The position numbers were made by a program, and so were the translations under genes. From Macrolepiota albuminosa (Eukaryota; Basidiomycota; Agaricomycetes; Agaricales; Agaricaceae), in NCBI GenBank assembly GCA_027475525.1, contig JAMWFC010000113.1, forward strand, positions 3,026,001 to 3,090,000: a stretch of DNA of 64,000 bases, given 5' to 3'. Each line of letters begins with the position of its first letter. Position 1 is the first letter of the stretch. Below are positions 34,012 through 46,742 of the stretch, piece after piece. The notes beneath the pieces are model-generated. The model made no database searches. It saw only the letters and a program-made list of their open reading frames with translations, and was not told the DNA's origin.

Positions 34012-36761
34012 CTACGGATCATACTCAGGAAGGGCGGGATCGCCCAAAGGAAGCAAGTCCCCGTCCTGGATCGAGTTACTCGCTTGCCACTCAAGCGCAG
34101 CTGTAATATCGTCATGAAGCTCGAGAAGGAGGCGCTCGCGGCGAGCTAAGGTGGAAACGCGAGGACGCAGGTTGGCAAGTTCGCGACCAACGGCTTCGGT
34201 CGCATCCTCGATATGACGGAGTTGCTGGCAAAGGTCGGCAGAAGGACGGAGAGGGGTAACGGGATAGGAGAACTCGTCCCCGAGCCAAGGGAAGGCGTCG
34301 CCAGAAACTCGCATGGCGGGAGGGGGCGTCCAAAAGGGATCGAACTTATGGAAGGTTAGAAAAGGGGAGAAAAAGGGGAACAAACAAAGACGGACGTACC
34401 CGGACAGTTACAGGCGCACGGGGTGTCCACTCATGGCGCTCGTTGCCGGGGGACATAGCTCTGGCGGAAGAAAGATGGATGCCGTAGGGAGGCAAGTATC
34501 TCCAGCGGCGACGACGCTCACCTTCCAGCACCAGGGTTTGGCGGAAGAAAGATGGATGCCGTAGGGAGGCAAGTATCTCCAGCGGCGACGACGCTCACCT
34601 TCCGGCACCAGGGTTCCTTCGGATTCCGGCGCCGCAGAAGTCTCGCGACTACTAGGAAAAGAAGAGGAGCTGTGGGGAGGAGTAAGGGACGGAGTGATAG
34701 GGAGAGCAACCGGAGTGTCGCTAGCCGCAACCGACTCGGGGGCGGGGGTAGCGCCAGCGTCAGACATAACGACATCTTCGGCAGCAGGGATAGCCACGAC
34801 GGCGGGAACAGGAGTGGGGGACCTATCAGTCAAGAAGTTAGCACGCGAAGAAAAGAGAAGTTAGGAAAATGCGTACTGGTTACCACTGGGGCCACTCTGA
34901 CAAGGGTTAGCGGCGATAGGGGGAGTAAGGCGAGAAGTTAGGAAAATGCGTACTGGTTACCACTGGGGCCACTCTGACAAGGGTTAGCGGCGATAGGGGG
35001 AGTAAGGCAAAGCAGGAGAGCGCGTACCGCCAATAGCACATCGGCATCAACAACGGGCTCAGCTTCATCATTATCCTCTCCCTTGGCATCCCTCTCAGTG
35101 CCCTCCCCCTCATCCGTAGAAGACTCGGTCGAAGACAAAACCACAGGCGTAGCAGGCGCTAGCTCACGGCGCTTACCAGGGCTCTTGCCAGGAGACGCGA
35201 CAACAGGCTTACGTTTCAAAAGAACGGGACGACGAGGAGAGCGAGCAAAAGGTGCCGCCATGGTAGTACCATCCTGGGTAGTCGGCAGCGCCAGGCTGGC
35301 TGCGCTGATTACCGTGGGTTGGTGAGTAGCCGCCAGATCACGTTGCTGCAGCACGAAGTCCCGGGCGTTACGAACCAACACCGCGCGCTCATAGTTCCTT
35401 TGCATAATGGCGTCCCTACCACGTTCGCGAGTACGAATCCCGTTGAAGGCGCAGCCTCGTTTCAACGCATCGCACCGATAGCAAGGCAAAGACGCGGTAG
35501 GAAACCAGCAGCCCTCAGGGTCGTTCTCAGACCAACACTTGTCACACTAAGAAAGAAGTCAACGACGGCATAAACCTACTAAGGGGCAAACCAGTGCTTA
35601 CCGCACCAATCTTTGCCCTAAACGCGTGACGCTCCAAGGGCGCAACGGTAACCTTCTTCTTGCCGCCCAGTACTTGGACACCAGCCGGGACGCCGGTATC
35701 AATAACGGTAGTATCACGGCGAAGACGCAAAAGGTCACGAAGCTCCGCGTCGGTGAACATGGTCTGGTTAGGCGTCTATCGACATTAACACTTAGGCGCT
35801 AAAGTCTAGCGACAACGAGCAAAGCACTTACGACATACAAAGGGGGAACACGAGCAGGGAGATTGATCTGGAAGGGGAGAAGTCAGAAAAATGGAGTAAG
35901 GAAGATAGGGAAAGAACGCACGGTACGTTTGGGAGGAGAACTAGCACGAGCAGGAGGCGCTCGTTCAATAACAATGGCGAAATTACGCGGAGGACCGTGA
36001 GAAGTTGGGCGCGTCGGGCCGGGTCGTGGCTTGCTACGAGAAACGGCAATACGTTTGATGGCCGAATGGGGAGGGGCAGTACGGACGGGAGAAGCAGCGC
36101 TTGGGGCAGGGCGAGTGGAAGAAGCAGCGCCACGAAAAGGGCTGCCAAGAACGGAAGGAGGCGGAACAGAAGTCGAAGAAGGAGGGGCGGTAGGAACAGA
36201 AGGGACAGTAGAGGCCGAGGGGGCAGTAGGAAGACTGGCGACGGTGGGAGACGTGGCAACCGACTAATAAAGGATTAACAGTGGAAAAAGGGGGGAGGAG
36301 AAGGAAGGACTTACTTCGCTGACCTCAGTGCTAGCCAACAACGTGTCGATCTCGTCAGATAAGGAGGGAGCCTAGTATGGGCGCTGAACCTTAGCGCCAC
36401 AACGCCAAAATCAAACTTAGAAAACTTACGAAAAGGTCCGCAAAAGGGCGCAACCAATCAGCACCCTCATACTCACGGTACCGGGCCACGCACCACTCGC
36501 GAACCTCGTCACCCCGCTCCCAGGAACTGTCAGAGCCGCGGACCACGAGCCAGCGCCGATAGCCACGCACCACTCGCGAACCTCGTCACCCCGCTCCCAG
36601 GAACTGTCAGAGCCGCGGACCACGAGCCAGCGCCGATAGAGCATAATACCAGGGACGGTTTGTGGCGCATCGGCGGGACCGACAGACTTAGCGCGATCAA
36701 ATAAATAGGAGGCCTTAGCCAGGAAATTGCGGAGAGCAGAGGCGTCGAAAGAAGTGGACAT
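34012..36761 (-). CDS. Gypsy-2 antisense gene A: paired cysteine cluster and coiled coil
   Basis: Starts at ATG 36761 (MSTSFDASALRNFLAKASYL) just inside the polypurine tract and 3' LTR. Probable exons: 36761-36430 (77-bp duplication inside), ~36370-36315, a Pro/Ser/Thr-rich exon ~36270-35940, and 35760-35600 (MFTDAELRDLLRLRRDTTVI). An exon from 35548 carries CDKCWSENDPEGC and CYRCDALKRGC, i.e. CX2CX8C then CX2CX6C. After Ser/Pro-rich parts, the last exon reads LRHIEDATEAVGRELANL to stop at 34012. The layout (cysteine pair, disordered basic linker, coiled coil) matches the Gypsy-1 antisense gene and the 47.8-kb gene. Possibly zinc-binding and nuclear. Exon borders outside the cysteine exon are approximate. 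Confidence 0.6.
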
Positions 36762-36898
36762 ACTGGAAAGATGGGAAGGAAAACACGGGAAGGTGAAGTA
36801 CGGAAAACGACTTTTTATAAGGCGCCGGCGGCATTATACGGACCGTAGCGCAGTTAAATTAACGACGGCGTTTGACTGAGGACAGTCAATTTTTCAGT

Positions 36899-36908
36899 TG
36901 GGGGGAGA
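36899..36908 (+). promoter_or_regulatory. Polypurine tract of Gypsy-2
   Basis: GGGGGGAGA lies immediately before the 3' LTR, the expected primer site for plus-strand synthesis. Confidence 0.75.
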
Positions 36909-38180
36909 TGATAGGCTTCTACTCGGACTGAGCGCATCAAGGGACATTATAGGCCGACCAACACTTGACACACTAAAGGCTCTAGCGACCAGCCTTGGGT
37001 ACAGAGCAGCCCTAGCGCGGGCGCTCTATGGCAAGACTTATCCATTCATCTCAATCACCAGTATCAGCCCCTCAGCGCACTCCACTCAGTTACTTTGAAG
37101 ACCAAGAAGACTCAGGACTCATAGCGCTAGCATAACGGCGGGAGGGGACTCTGACCAAACCCCGATCAGTACTGGAAGGAGTTAGCAATTGGCGCTGTCA
37201 ATCACCGAGGCACCTCAATCAGAAGTCTAAAAGAATCAATGACGACGAGACAGGATACACGCAGACCCGACATTTAAATCTATCAAAAGATGGTACAATG
37301 TTTAGCGCCGGAATTAGCGCTCACGGCGTCTGTCGAGGATTCCCCGACATTTAAATCTATCAAAAGATGGTACAATGTTTAGCGCCGGAATTAGCGCTCA
37401 CGGCGTCTGTCGAGGATTCCCGACCATACCCTGGGATGGCATGGCCAATTAAATTACATCAAAAAGTGAGCAAACTCGTACCACTTCTAAGTAGTTTTAG
37501 AGTCGCCGTTGGTCGCCGTCACCCATGTGCTGCAGGTCGCCGTTGACAGGTGGCCGTTAGCTACAGTCACGAAGAGAGGCGCTAATTGGTAGCGCCGTCA
37601 ATGGACTTATTTTGGAAATAATGTAGCGCATAGTATAAAAACTAGCTACTTGCTATGTATATAACAACGAATCGTAACCGGACTTATTTTGGAAATAATG
37701 TAGCGCATAGTATAAAAACTAGCTACTTGCTATGTATATAACAACGAATCGTAACCCCTTGAGCACCCAGTTACACTTAGCGTTCAAATCGCGCTAGCGT
37801 TGCCTGACTTTGCCACCAAGTTCGGCGCTAGCTTCGTCTATCTCGTCTTCGTCGTTTACGGTGCCACCTACGGGCACGCTACGCTGCGCTATTCGTTTCT
37901 TTCCCTAGCTTCGTCTATCTCGTCTTCGTCGTTTACGGTGCCACCTACGGGCACGCTACGCTGCGCTATTCGTTTCTTTCCTATAACTTCTCCTAAACTA
38001 CGACGCTTACCACTTGCTAGGTAGCATCCGAGGTGCTATCGTCTAGCGCATCGCCCTATCACCTCTGCTCGAGCACACCGGGACCCTGCTGGGACTCCTC
38101 ACAAACCCGTACGCCAGGCGCTGGAGACGGTGTTGTACTGCGTATACGTCCAGCGCACCCAACCACAGTTGGCGTCATCA
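36909..38180 (+). repeat. 3' LTR of Gypsy-2
   Basis: 1272 bp as assembled, including three 77-bp duplications (37266/37343, 37603/37680, 37829/37906). Without them it is 1041 bp, matching the 1043-bp 5' LTR. Confidence 0.92.
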
Positions 38181-39902
38181 GTGGATACAAATCTGGATCG
38201 CCGAATGTATTCTTGGGGTATGTAGAATGACCAATATGCAGAGCCTTTCCGTTAGACATCCAATGTTGCATTGCAAGGCCTTTAAGTTCATCCGTAGTCT
38301 TGGCTGATAAAGCATCACCGGTGAGGCCATGGACAACAAAGGGGCAATCGCCCACGTTGACACCAGACTCCTTATTATCTTCATGTACCGGTGGATCTAT
38401 CGTACCAGCCTCGTCAGCGCTTTGGCGATGAACAACGGATACAGGAGGAACATCTTCAGGATATCCCTCTAAGTTGCTGTACGATATTTCCAGATTGCTA
38501 TATGAAGAATGGTTAAGTTTGAGCCATTCTAACGCACGCTGAACATTCTGTCTTCTCACGAGCAGAGGTAGCCTCTGTAACTCCTGAGCAGATGGCTTGC
38601 AAGGACCAGAAAATAAAATGGCGATCACATCATTGAGGTCGGTTACAGGAGGTGGAAGGACTTGATATACCTTCTGAATAGGTGACTCGAAAGCAATAAG
38701 ATGCGCCTTCATCTTGCTCAGACCGGAGGCTGAAACATGAGCGTAACACAAGGACTTTCTTACCCTAGCAACTAATATCTGTTCGATCCAATTAAGGCAT
38801 TTTAACACGTCAGGTATAGGGCCAATCCAAAAACCATTGGCTAGCACGTTTTTTGGAACGAGCCCATTGAACAGTTGCTGTCTGCACGGTCAACAAACGT
38901 GTTTATACAAGTGATCAATTACTGGTCCTCTCAGCTCCCTGATACAATCCGTATCGGACAATCGTTCTATTCTGGTGACTCCTGGAACGCAGAGTACGTC
39001 TAGATAACCTTTCACACTCTTGAGAGTATTCATATCAGCTACAGGATGTAGGAGACCACATACCGCACAGCCTGCTTCCTCCACGTATCTATGTCCTGTA
39101 CCAGAACAAAAATTTCCTATGACATCCATGGTTCGCGTTTTACTAAGAGGATGTGGCGGAAATACCATGCTTTCATCTGGATCTGGATATTCTTGTTCAA
39201 GAGGTATGGCGATGCCTTGTTCAATGCACGTTGATTTACGGGTATGTCTACGGGTACCGTGATGACAAGGATATGATTGGCTCTGTTTATGTGCGCGACG
39301 GGCGATTGCCCGCCTTGCTGCGTCTTTGGTTCGTTTATCTGGTTCAGCCCATAATACCGTAGTGTTGATGACACACGATGGGCAACTGTGACCATCAAAC
39401 TTTGAGGACAATTCTTCCTTCAATATAGAAGTACTCATACTGATGCCGTGCATGCGGGCAACCAGACGGATATTTTTTATAGACAAGTGGTCGACTATCT
39501 CTCGTACAGGTATTTGTGCATGCACAAAGCCTTTTGTCACGGGATATGATGCGAGACTGCTGGCATCTACATGATCAACATATTTGAACACCTGTCCTAC
39601 CAGGACGTGCTCATGACTGGCAGACACATGCGGACTAACTGCCTCTACAGGAAATGAATAAGACTTGGCACCACCAAAGTGAATAACGCATGACTGGCAG
39701 ACACATGCGGACTAACTGCCTCTACAGGAAATGAATAAGACTTGGCACCACCAAAGTGAATAACGCGATGTGGGGTGTCTTTCTTCGAGTAGTGCAGTGT
39801 ACGAACATGGGGTTGTAAGCCTAACGATGGACATAATACATTATACGCGTAGGGATGATGCACGCGCTCCATAGTAAGAATAACATGTTTGATCGCGTAC
39901 AT
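38181..39902 (-). pseudogene. Helitron N-terminal region
   Basis: First ATG near 39902. It reads HHPYAYNVLCPSLGLQPHV and, after a 77-bp duplication (39612/39689), GQVFKYVDHVDASSLASYPV. Removing one copy joins the two frames. A cysteine-rich part follows (CPSCVI; CHHGTRRHTRKSTC; CSGTGH..CAVCGLLHP). A TGA at 38890-38892 precedes RQQLFNG. The stretch GPIPDVLKCLNWIEQILVAR..VQRALEWLKLNH is the conserved domain that precedes Rep in mushroom Helitrons. It stops at DPDLYP, where Gypsy-2 entered. An upstream exon cannot be excluded. Confidence 0.75.
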
Positions 39903-41740
39903 AAACAAGGGGATGGCCAGCCATCAGGAAGGTTCAACATCCTCTTCGATTAAATGCACTATTACTGCAGCATTACATGGGCCGTATTTTACAGCAAATC
40001 GAAATATACTGGTGCGGACACGCAGTCCCTAAGGGAAACAGCGAAATTGTGCCGTAAGACGTGTCCTCTGGTTGACAGAAACTCGTAAAGCACGACACGT
40101 TCTCGCAGTGTGCATAACGGTCCAAAACCGGCAAACATGTACCCAAGGGTATAGCAAATTGTATATGTCGATGTAACTATGAGGAGACCGTTGAATGTTA
40201 CACTCGTTCATCCAGATAAATAAACCGTTGTTTAATTGACACAATGTATAGATCGATACACAAACACGTGAAAGGCGTCTGAATACGTATAGCGCGAACG
40301 CATGTAACGTAACAGGGCATCGTAAGAGTGGTGCTGGTTTACTGCAGCATAATCACATCGGATGATTATGGTGGGTGCGTAAACCTTAGAGAGGTGCAGA
40401 GCCACCATTAGCAAGTCGCATGCATGATACATTGCATTCCGAATGCATGCAAGTTGCGTTTGAAACATTGTGTACTGCGTAGAGCGGTTCAACAGTCTTT
40501 TCATCGGTTAAAAAGTGTCTAATCGCATTCAGTTAAGTGTGTATATGAAACATCAAAGTACAGGGTATAACTGACCTGATATTATATGCATTTGCATATA
40601 TAACAAGGGCGTATAAACCACACGCGATGAGCAGATAGACTCTAGCCCATCGCTTGACAAAAAAAGTGGTGAAGCGCATACCAATAATCATTGAAGCGTA
40701 GGAGGTTAGTATTTGTTACATAAGCGTCAGTATAGACGACCCTTCGGTAAGACCTGTTATTAAGGGTTACATAAGCATATGGATAGACGACCGGTAAATA
40801 TTCAGCCCACATGGCATTTAAGGTTTACGATGTTACATAGTGTTATATACCTACACAAAAAGACTGATTATGGAAATATCAACAGACATACGCCAGTGTA
40901 CACTGCAAAACAATATATTTAACACCTATATAATACAATGATAAGGTTGAGTATATCAAATATACATAATACCAACGCTGAGCCAACAATATAGCAACGA
41001 GGAGAGATAAGTCAGCAGGAAAGTTGAGTATATCAAATATACATAATACCAACGCTGAGCCAACAATATAGCAACGAGGAGAGATAAGTCAGCAGGAAAT
41101 TTAAAGGCACATGTACATTGTGTTTAAGCTAGGATACGTCCACCTAATTACCGTATACTTAACCACCAGGCTTATGTAGTGAACATGCTTATCTATACAT
41201 ATAATAATAATAAATATATTAGTGCGACATTAAACGGGTAAGCTACAACAGCTCATATGCCAGTTTACACTATTCAAGGGTTGAGGGGACAATTATATCA
41301 CTTTGTAGGTGCAATGCAGCAACGTAATATCGGACAAGACAAATACTTATATATTAATATATTATACACACATACATATTATATACTATGCCCTACGGCA
41401 CAGTCGACAGGTCACAAGGGGCACATCACTTTTACAATAGCCGAGGCCTGCCGGTTCAGTATCCTGCGACAAAAGAGTGACGAACCTCAAATTGTCGCTG
41501 AGAAGGGACTCAATATTTTCTGCATATGCATATTTTTCTTCAGGTGAACCTCGTATATCTCACAATACAGAGTTCAGGATACATCACAACACATAATTCA
41601 GGAACAGCAAGAATTTTACACGCGATAGGGCTATAATAGTTACTACATCAGGAACGTTACTCACAACACATAATTTAGGAACAGCAAGATTTTACATGCG
41701 ATAGGGCTATAATAGTTACTACATCAGGAATATTACGGTT
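39903..41740. other. Spacer with scattered short repeats
   Basis: The minus-strand open frames at 40029-40244 and 40232-40504 have no recognisable domain. TTACATAAGCG-type words followed by AGACGACC occur near 40720 and 40765. A 77-bp duplication is at 40946/41023. A similar but 75-bp, diverged duplication starts at 41586/41661. The Helitron 5' end should lie in this stretch but no terminus was recognised. Confidence 0.4.
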
Positions 41741-44700
41741 TCAGGGGTCGGAAGATGCAATTCTAGGACGGACTACAATGGTCAAATGAGTAAGCACATG
41801 ATAATACGGATGTGTTACTACAATAAATACGTACCTTGGCGAGGATGGACTACAATGGTCAAATGAGTAAGCACATGATAATACGGATGTGTTACTACAA
41901 TAAATACGTACCTTGGCAACGAGTGTGTTCCGAAGCAGTCGAAGACGGACGACCTCGTTTGCGGATATTTCGATCAGATACTGTAGTCGAACGACGATCA
42001 GCTGGCGAAACAGTTTCCTCTGTCGAGGGTTTGTGGCCCGAATGCTGATGCGAATACGGTTCATCTACAGCGTCATTAAGAGGCTCAAAGTCATCATCAA
42101 AATCGTCTCCATCGCTGTATACAAGGGTTTTGTAAACGTCATCGTCCTTAGGATTGTTCCGATCTAGGCGAGGTGATATGTGCGATAGAGAGTACCCGAG
42201 TTCAGATGCCGTTTCCTTATCACCATAAACCAAACCGTTGAGATAAGGACAATCTATTACATATAACTGAATAAACCAGTAATAAGAGAATAATGACAAC
42301 CCTGTAGCGCACCGTATGCATCACAAGTAGACTTCTCTACAGTGTATGACAGGCCGTTCCAATAAAACGATTGGTCAGAAGAACTGGCTGTCATGGTTTT
42401 GAAATAATCTCATGCAGGCCCACTGCGTATACATTTGCAAACTGCCGTCCAAACCGAAGACCCTTCAACCTCGCCTTGTATTCCTGACGCACAAGCGGCT
42501 CTCTTAAGTAGAACAAGCATATGAGCATGACGAGCCAAAAACACAGAGTAAATGGTCTGGAACGCGTCGTAACCGTTTAAAGAATCACCAGGCCCGCGAA
42601 AGGTATGACGAAGGAAGTACCAGTACACGATTTTGCGGGCCCTCGAGCGGTTTTTGATAGACGACTCAAAGGCGCGAACATCTGTATTAAACGGGTAGTT
42701 CCAATTTATAAGAGCACTGTGCAATTCAAAATAATTGCACATTGAGAAAATAGACAGTGTGTATTAAACGGGTAGTTCCAATTTATAAGAGCACTGTGCA
42801 ATTCAAAATAATTGCACATTGAGAAAATAGACAGTGCACCTTCTCAGGTATCCCAATCCGGCACGTGCTGATACTCCCAGTCTACAAGAAATTAAATATT
42901 TTAAGAAATAAGTAATTAAATTAAATTGACTAAAAATTAGAAAGCAACATTGTGATGCTTACCTAGGTCACCCTCAAAAAGTTTCTTTGTATACCGGTAG
43001 TAATGCGCGAGCATGCGGACCAGTATAGAATGAGAAGCCGTTCCGTGATCAGCATTTGCGAGGGTTCGACTACCCACGAAATGATGATATATCCCAATAA
43101 CGGAATCAGCGAGAGTGGTTGCGAGATAATAATGACCTCCAATACATATGGAAGGAACCGGTGTCACGACACAAAGTGGCATGTTAGGGCGCACGATACT
43201 ATGGGATCAGTCATATATTATATACAGCAACATAAGGGCACCACTCACAAAACATCACCAGGTTCCAATACAACCACTTCGGTATCCCACAAGTCAGCGT
43301 TCGCCTCATACATTACGTATTTCTCCGTAAAAATAGAGACGGTAGCGAAATCCTCGAAAGACCCGGACTTCGGTCGCGCAATATACAGTAACTTGAAGCC
43401 CGTTTCCACCCGTAAGAAAGTACCATACCCATTAGAACCAATGTGCCAGTAATGGTGGGCAGATCCGGTTGATGCTATTGCCCACCGCATGTCAGATATC
43501 GGATAATTTTAGAACCAATGTGCCAGTAATGGTGGGCAGATCCGGTTGATGCTATTGCCCACCGCATGTCAGATATCGGATAATTGTCAGAGGAGTCGCA
43601 ATACGAGTATTGCCCGTTTACTTGCGACCACGCAAACCAATCACCTGACACGGACAAGACGGGAAATGGATCTCGTACTGCAGGCATATCGAGAGCGCTC
43701 AGAGCCCGCGGTTCCGCAGACGAAACAGCAGCGAACACGTCGATCGGGGAACCTCTACGCGTACGTTGAGTATCTAGCGATGTGAAATCTATCATATGTA
43801 AGTGTATGTAATGAAACACAGGAACACACAAACAGGCGTACCATGAATAGTGGTAACACTGTATATGTTGCAGATGGATGCCAGTGTTGCACCGGTAAAT
43901 CCGTTGTCTACATGGTCGATGCCTTTGATCAATACGGCAGCATGGTCGGTCAGATATTTAGATATGCTGGTATTAGTGGGGTCCGTCAATTCATCCATAG
44001 AAGCAATCTTGACAAACGTCGGTCTAGTCGACCCCCTAACGACCGAGTCGTGAAGTGAGTAAAACCATTGTAAATCCTCTTTTAACTGTAGGGTGTCCAG
44101 CAGCAGTTATGGAAACAGATTACAGTACTTACGTGGAACTTGGGAGTAAACCGATATGCGAACTGTAGGGTGTCCGGCAGCAGTTATGGAAACAGATTAC
44201 AGTACTTACGTGGAACTTGGGAGTAAACCGATATGCGCGGTTTGTCCCATGAATTTCATACTCAACAGGACGTTCACCAGTCACGAATACAACGTCGTCA
44301 GATACATCGACATCAGACTCATCGAACTCCAAGTCCTGAAGTCATATGTCATACAGTGAAATAACATAGTAATCACATTCAACGGGTTACGTACAGTAAC
44401 GTCAAGAGTCAAATCAATGAGGACATGAGGAACATGTTTGGTAGGCCATGTCCTGTCGATACCGTCACCATGTGTACCTTCGACGGTTTTGGCAGTCTTG
44501 CACGCTCATCTTTTCCTTTTGGGAGAAGGAATAGATGGCCGATTACTTGGTTTATCAGATCTTCGCAACTGCTTTTCCGATATGTTACTTTTGGGAACCA
44601 AAACCGCAGTTTCTTCATCCGATGGAGGATTAAGATTGTCGGAGGATGACGGATTGACGTCAGGGATATCAAGTACGGTTTGCTCATCATTGATATCGTC

Positions 44701-46742
44701 ACCTCTACCAAGTGAATATCTTCTATCAATACAGACATTGGTGGGCCCATCAGAAGGAGAATCATCCTGATCATTTAAAGAATACGGAGGAGGAGACACA
44801 AAAGACGGACGTCTGTCTGCCGCATCACACCCACCAGGTTGTCCAGTTTCGTTCGTCGACTTGCTCAGATTTTTACTGCCAGCATGGACATCGTTGTTGA
44901 ACGGATTGTCGGTAGTATCTCGTAAAGGTGACATACATATCCTACAAGTATCGCAAGAATCGTCATCATTGATAGGTTGATGATACGGATCGCTACCAGC
45001 AGATCGAGAAGGATACACATTTTTATCACGAAGACCGTCGTTGTCGAACTCGTTATCATTCGTAATTCCAGATGAACGGGAATCATTGAGCACAGTGATG
45101 TCGGTACCGTAGGCGCTTCCGGATGGTGAGGGCAGGGGTAAAGAATTGTCAGGAAAAGGCAAAACATCGGAATATACCACCATATTGAGCGCATCAATTA
45201 CATCGGTTTGCGAAGATAGGATAGCAGGGAAAAAGGCAAAACATCGGAATATACCACCATATTGAGCGCATCAATTACATCGGTTTGCGAAGATAGGATA
45301 GCAGGGATGCTCGAAGACCTGTTCACGAGGTTCAGCCAATGAGGCGCGGCATCCCTCACAACCCCTCCAGATGTTGAAACGCGGATCTGAGTTCCTGTAG
45401 GAGGTTCCCCCCCAGAGCTGCAGAAAACAACACCTTCCACAACGCCCGATCTGCTTCCACTACAGCAGTAGGTCGTTCTAGCCCTCCTATGTGATTCCAT
45501 AACTAACACATTAACGATACATTTAACTATCAATATGGCACGCGAAAGAACAATCACACCTTAAACACTGTATCCTTCGCGCCAACTTCATTATACTCGC
45601 AAGGATTGAGTAACATGAGAGGCGATATGGCCAACGCGATATACAAAGAATTATGAAGAACAGTTGTGCGACCTTGAGGAGCTGAACCGTGAACTTGGCG
45701 AATATGCGCGAGCCCAGATTGGTCATTCTCTGATCTGTGGTATCAAACTCTAAAACGTAAATAACAACTAAACCGAATGGTATCGTACCCAGAAACTATC
45801 ATACTCTCGATGGACTCGATGTCCGTAGGCAGAAATAAATTTCCCTTATACGAGCACTGATATTTTCAGCATTAACAATACACGTACAATATAAATATCA
45901 ACATACCTTAAGAAGACATCCCAAATGCAGGGCCGCAGAGGTCAAGTTGATGAGTGTAGTGACAACATTTTTTTTGCCAACGTGCCGGGCGAGACTTGAG
46001 TACAAACGAATCAAGGGTCCGCCTTCCAACGAATAATATGCAGAAGAGTCAAAGTGTTTATCTCTACAAGCCTTGGATCGAAGTGCACGTATATGAGAGT
46101 TTAGGGCGTTCTGGGATCTCTCTAGTAGAGCAGGAATATTATTAAGGCTTCCCATAGGCTAGGTAATACATAAAATATTGTACTGTTCTGGGATCTCTCT
46201 AGTAGAGCAGGAATATTATTAAGGCTTCCCATAGGCTAGGTAATACATAAAATATTGTACTTGGCCAATCAATAAAAGGCAATAGAAACAATGACACGTA
46301 CTGCTTTGTAGTTGTCAACTACGGGACCAGATGAAGAGGGTCTCCGAATAGCCCCCCCATTCATCATCTCAAATACGTCCACAACATGATAGGCCATGAG
46401 AATCCAAAATCGAGCATCCGTCAGGTTCTTTTCAGCTATCGTGGGCACATCATCTCCCACCATAAGAGCGTGAAACAGAGAATACTGATCATCCTTGCGG
46501 GCAGGAGAAAATGTAGCTTCCTCTGTAATTATATGGCTAACAAGTTGCTACAAACACGATATCAGCATGTAATTATAGGATCATCAACAATAAACGAGTC
46601 GACAACGTTCACTCACGTGGATTGCCGTGTCTTGTCCATAGCGGGTAGCAAGATCTCCGTCCGATAGCAGCGCATCAGTGAACCAGGAACAGGACGCGAA
46701 AGCCTCGTTTGATAAGCGAGGATGAGGGAAAGTCACAGGCAT
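41741..46742 (-). pseudogene. JmjC-like gene with AT-hook, decayed
   Basis: ATG at 46742 (MPVTFPHPRLSNEAFASCSW). Clear exons: 46742-46617, 46547-46302, 46158-45907, all phase 0. Later parts: RPTAVVEADRALWKVLF (~45470), a disordered acidic exon to ~44510 ending PSPKRKR, and the cupin exon ~43770-43250 (RWAIASTGSAHHYWHIGSNG). Next is RPNMPLCVVTPVPSICIGGH (~43190). The exon 42740-42410 ends at a TGA before DYFKTM. The last has an AT-hook-like RKRGRPSS (~41965). JmjC enzymes use H-x-D/E..H to hold iron; here the positions read H-I-G and P-L. With several TGA codons, this copy looks inactive. Would be a chromatin factor. Confidence 0.65.

Larger units (their letters stand above)
24229..38180 (+). 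mobile_element. Gypsy-2: near-intact Gypsy retrotransposon with antisense gene block
   Basis: LTRs at 24229-25271 and 36909-38180 start TGATAGG and end GTCATCA. A 4-bp target duplication has one mismatch (GCGG 24225-24228; GTGG 38181-38184). The Helitron frame rejoins as ..DLYP|QMFPW across it. Plus-strand gag-protease and pol are intact apart from two 77-bp duplications. Three minus-strand genes occupy 31.9-36.8 kb between pol and the 3' LTR. Nine 77-bp duplications inflate it; corrected length is about 13.3 kb. LTRs differ at about 11 sites in ~1040 bp by hand count, all transitions plus one indel, so it is young. Confidence 0.93.
17699..39902 (-). mobile_element. Helitron, decayed, interrupted by a solo LTR and by Gypsy-2
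   Basis: On the minus strand the parts run in order: N-terminal region (39902-38181), Rep N-domain with HUH (24228-23271), Rep tyrosine region (22249-21483), linker and helicase (21476-18564), C-terminal protease-like domain (18553-17699). Gypsy-2 (24229-38180) and a solo LTR (22250-23270) separate the first pieces. Net length without them is about 7.2 kb. In-frame nonsense codons at 38890, 21483 and 20068 are all TGA. Terminal TC/CTRR ends were not identified. Confidence 0.85.
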
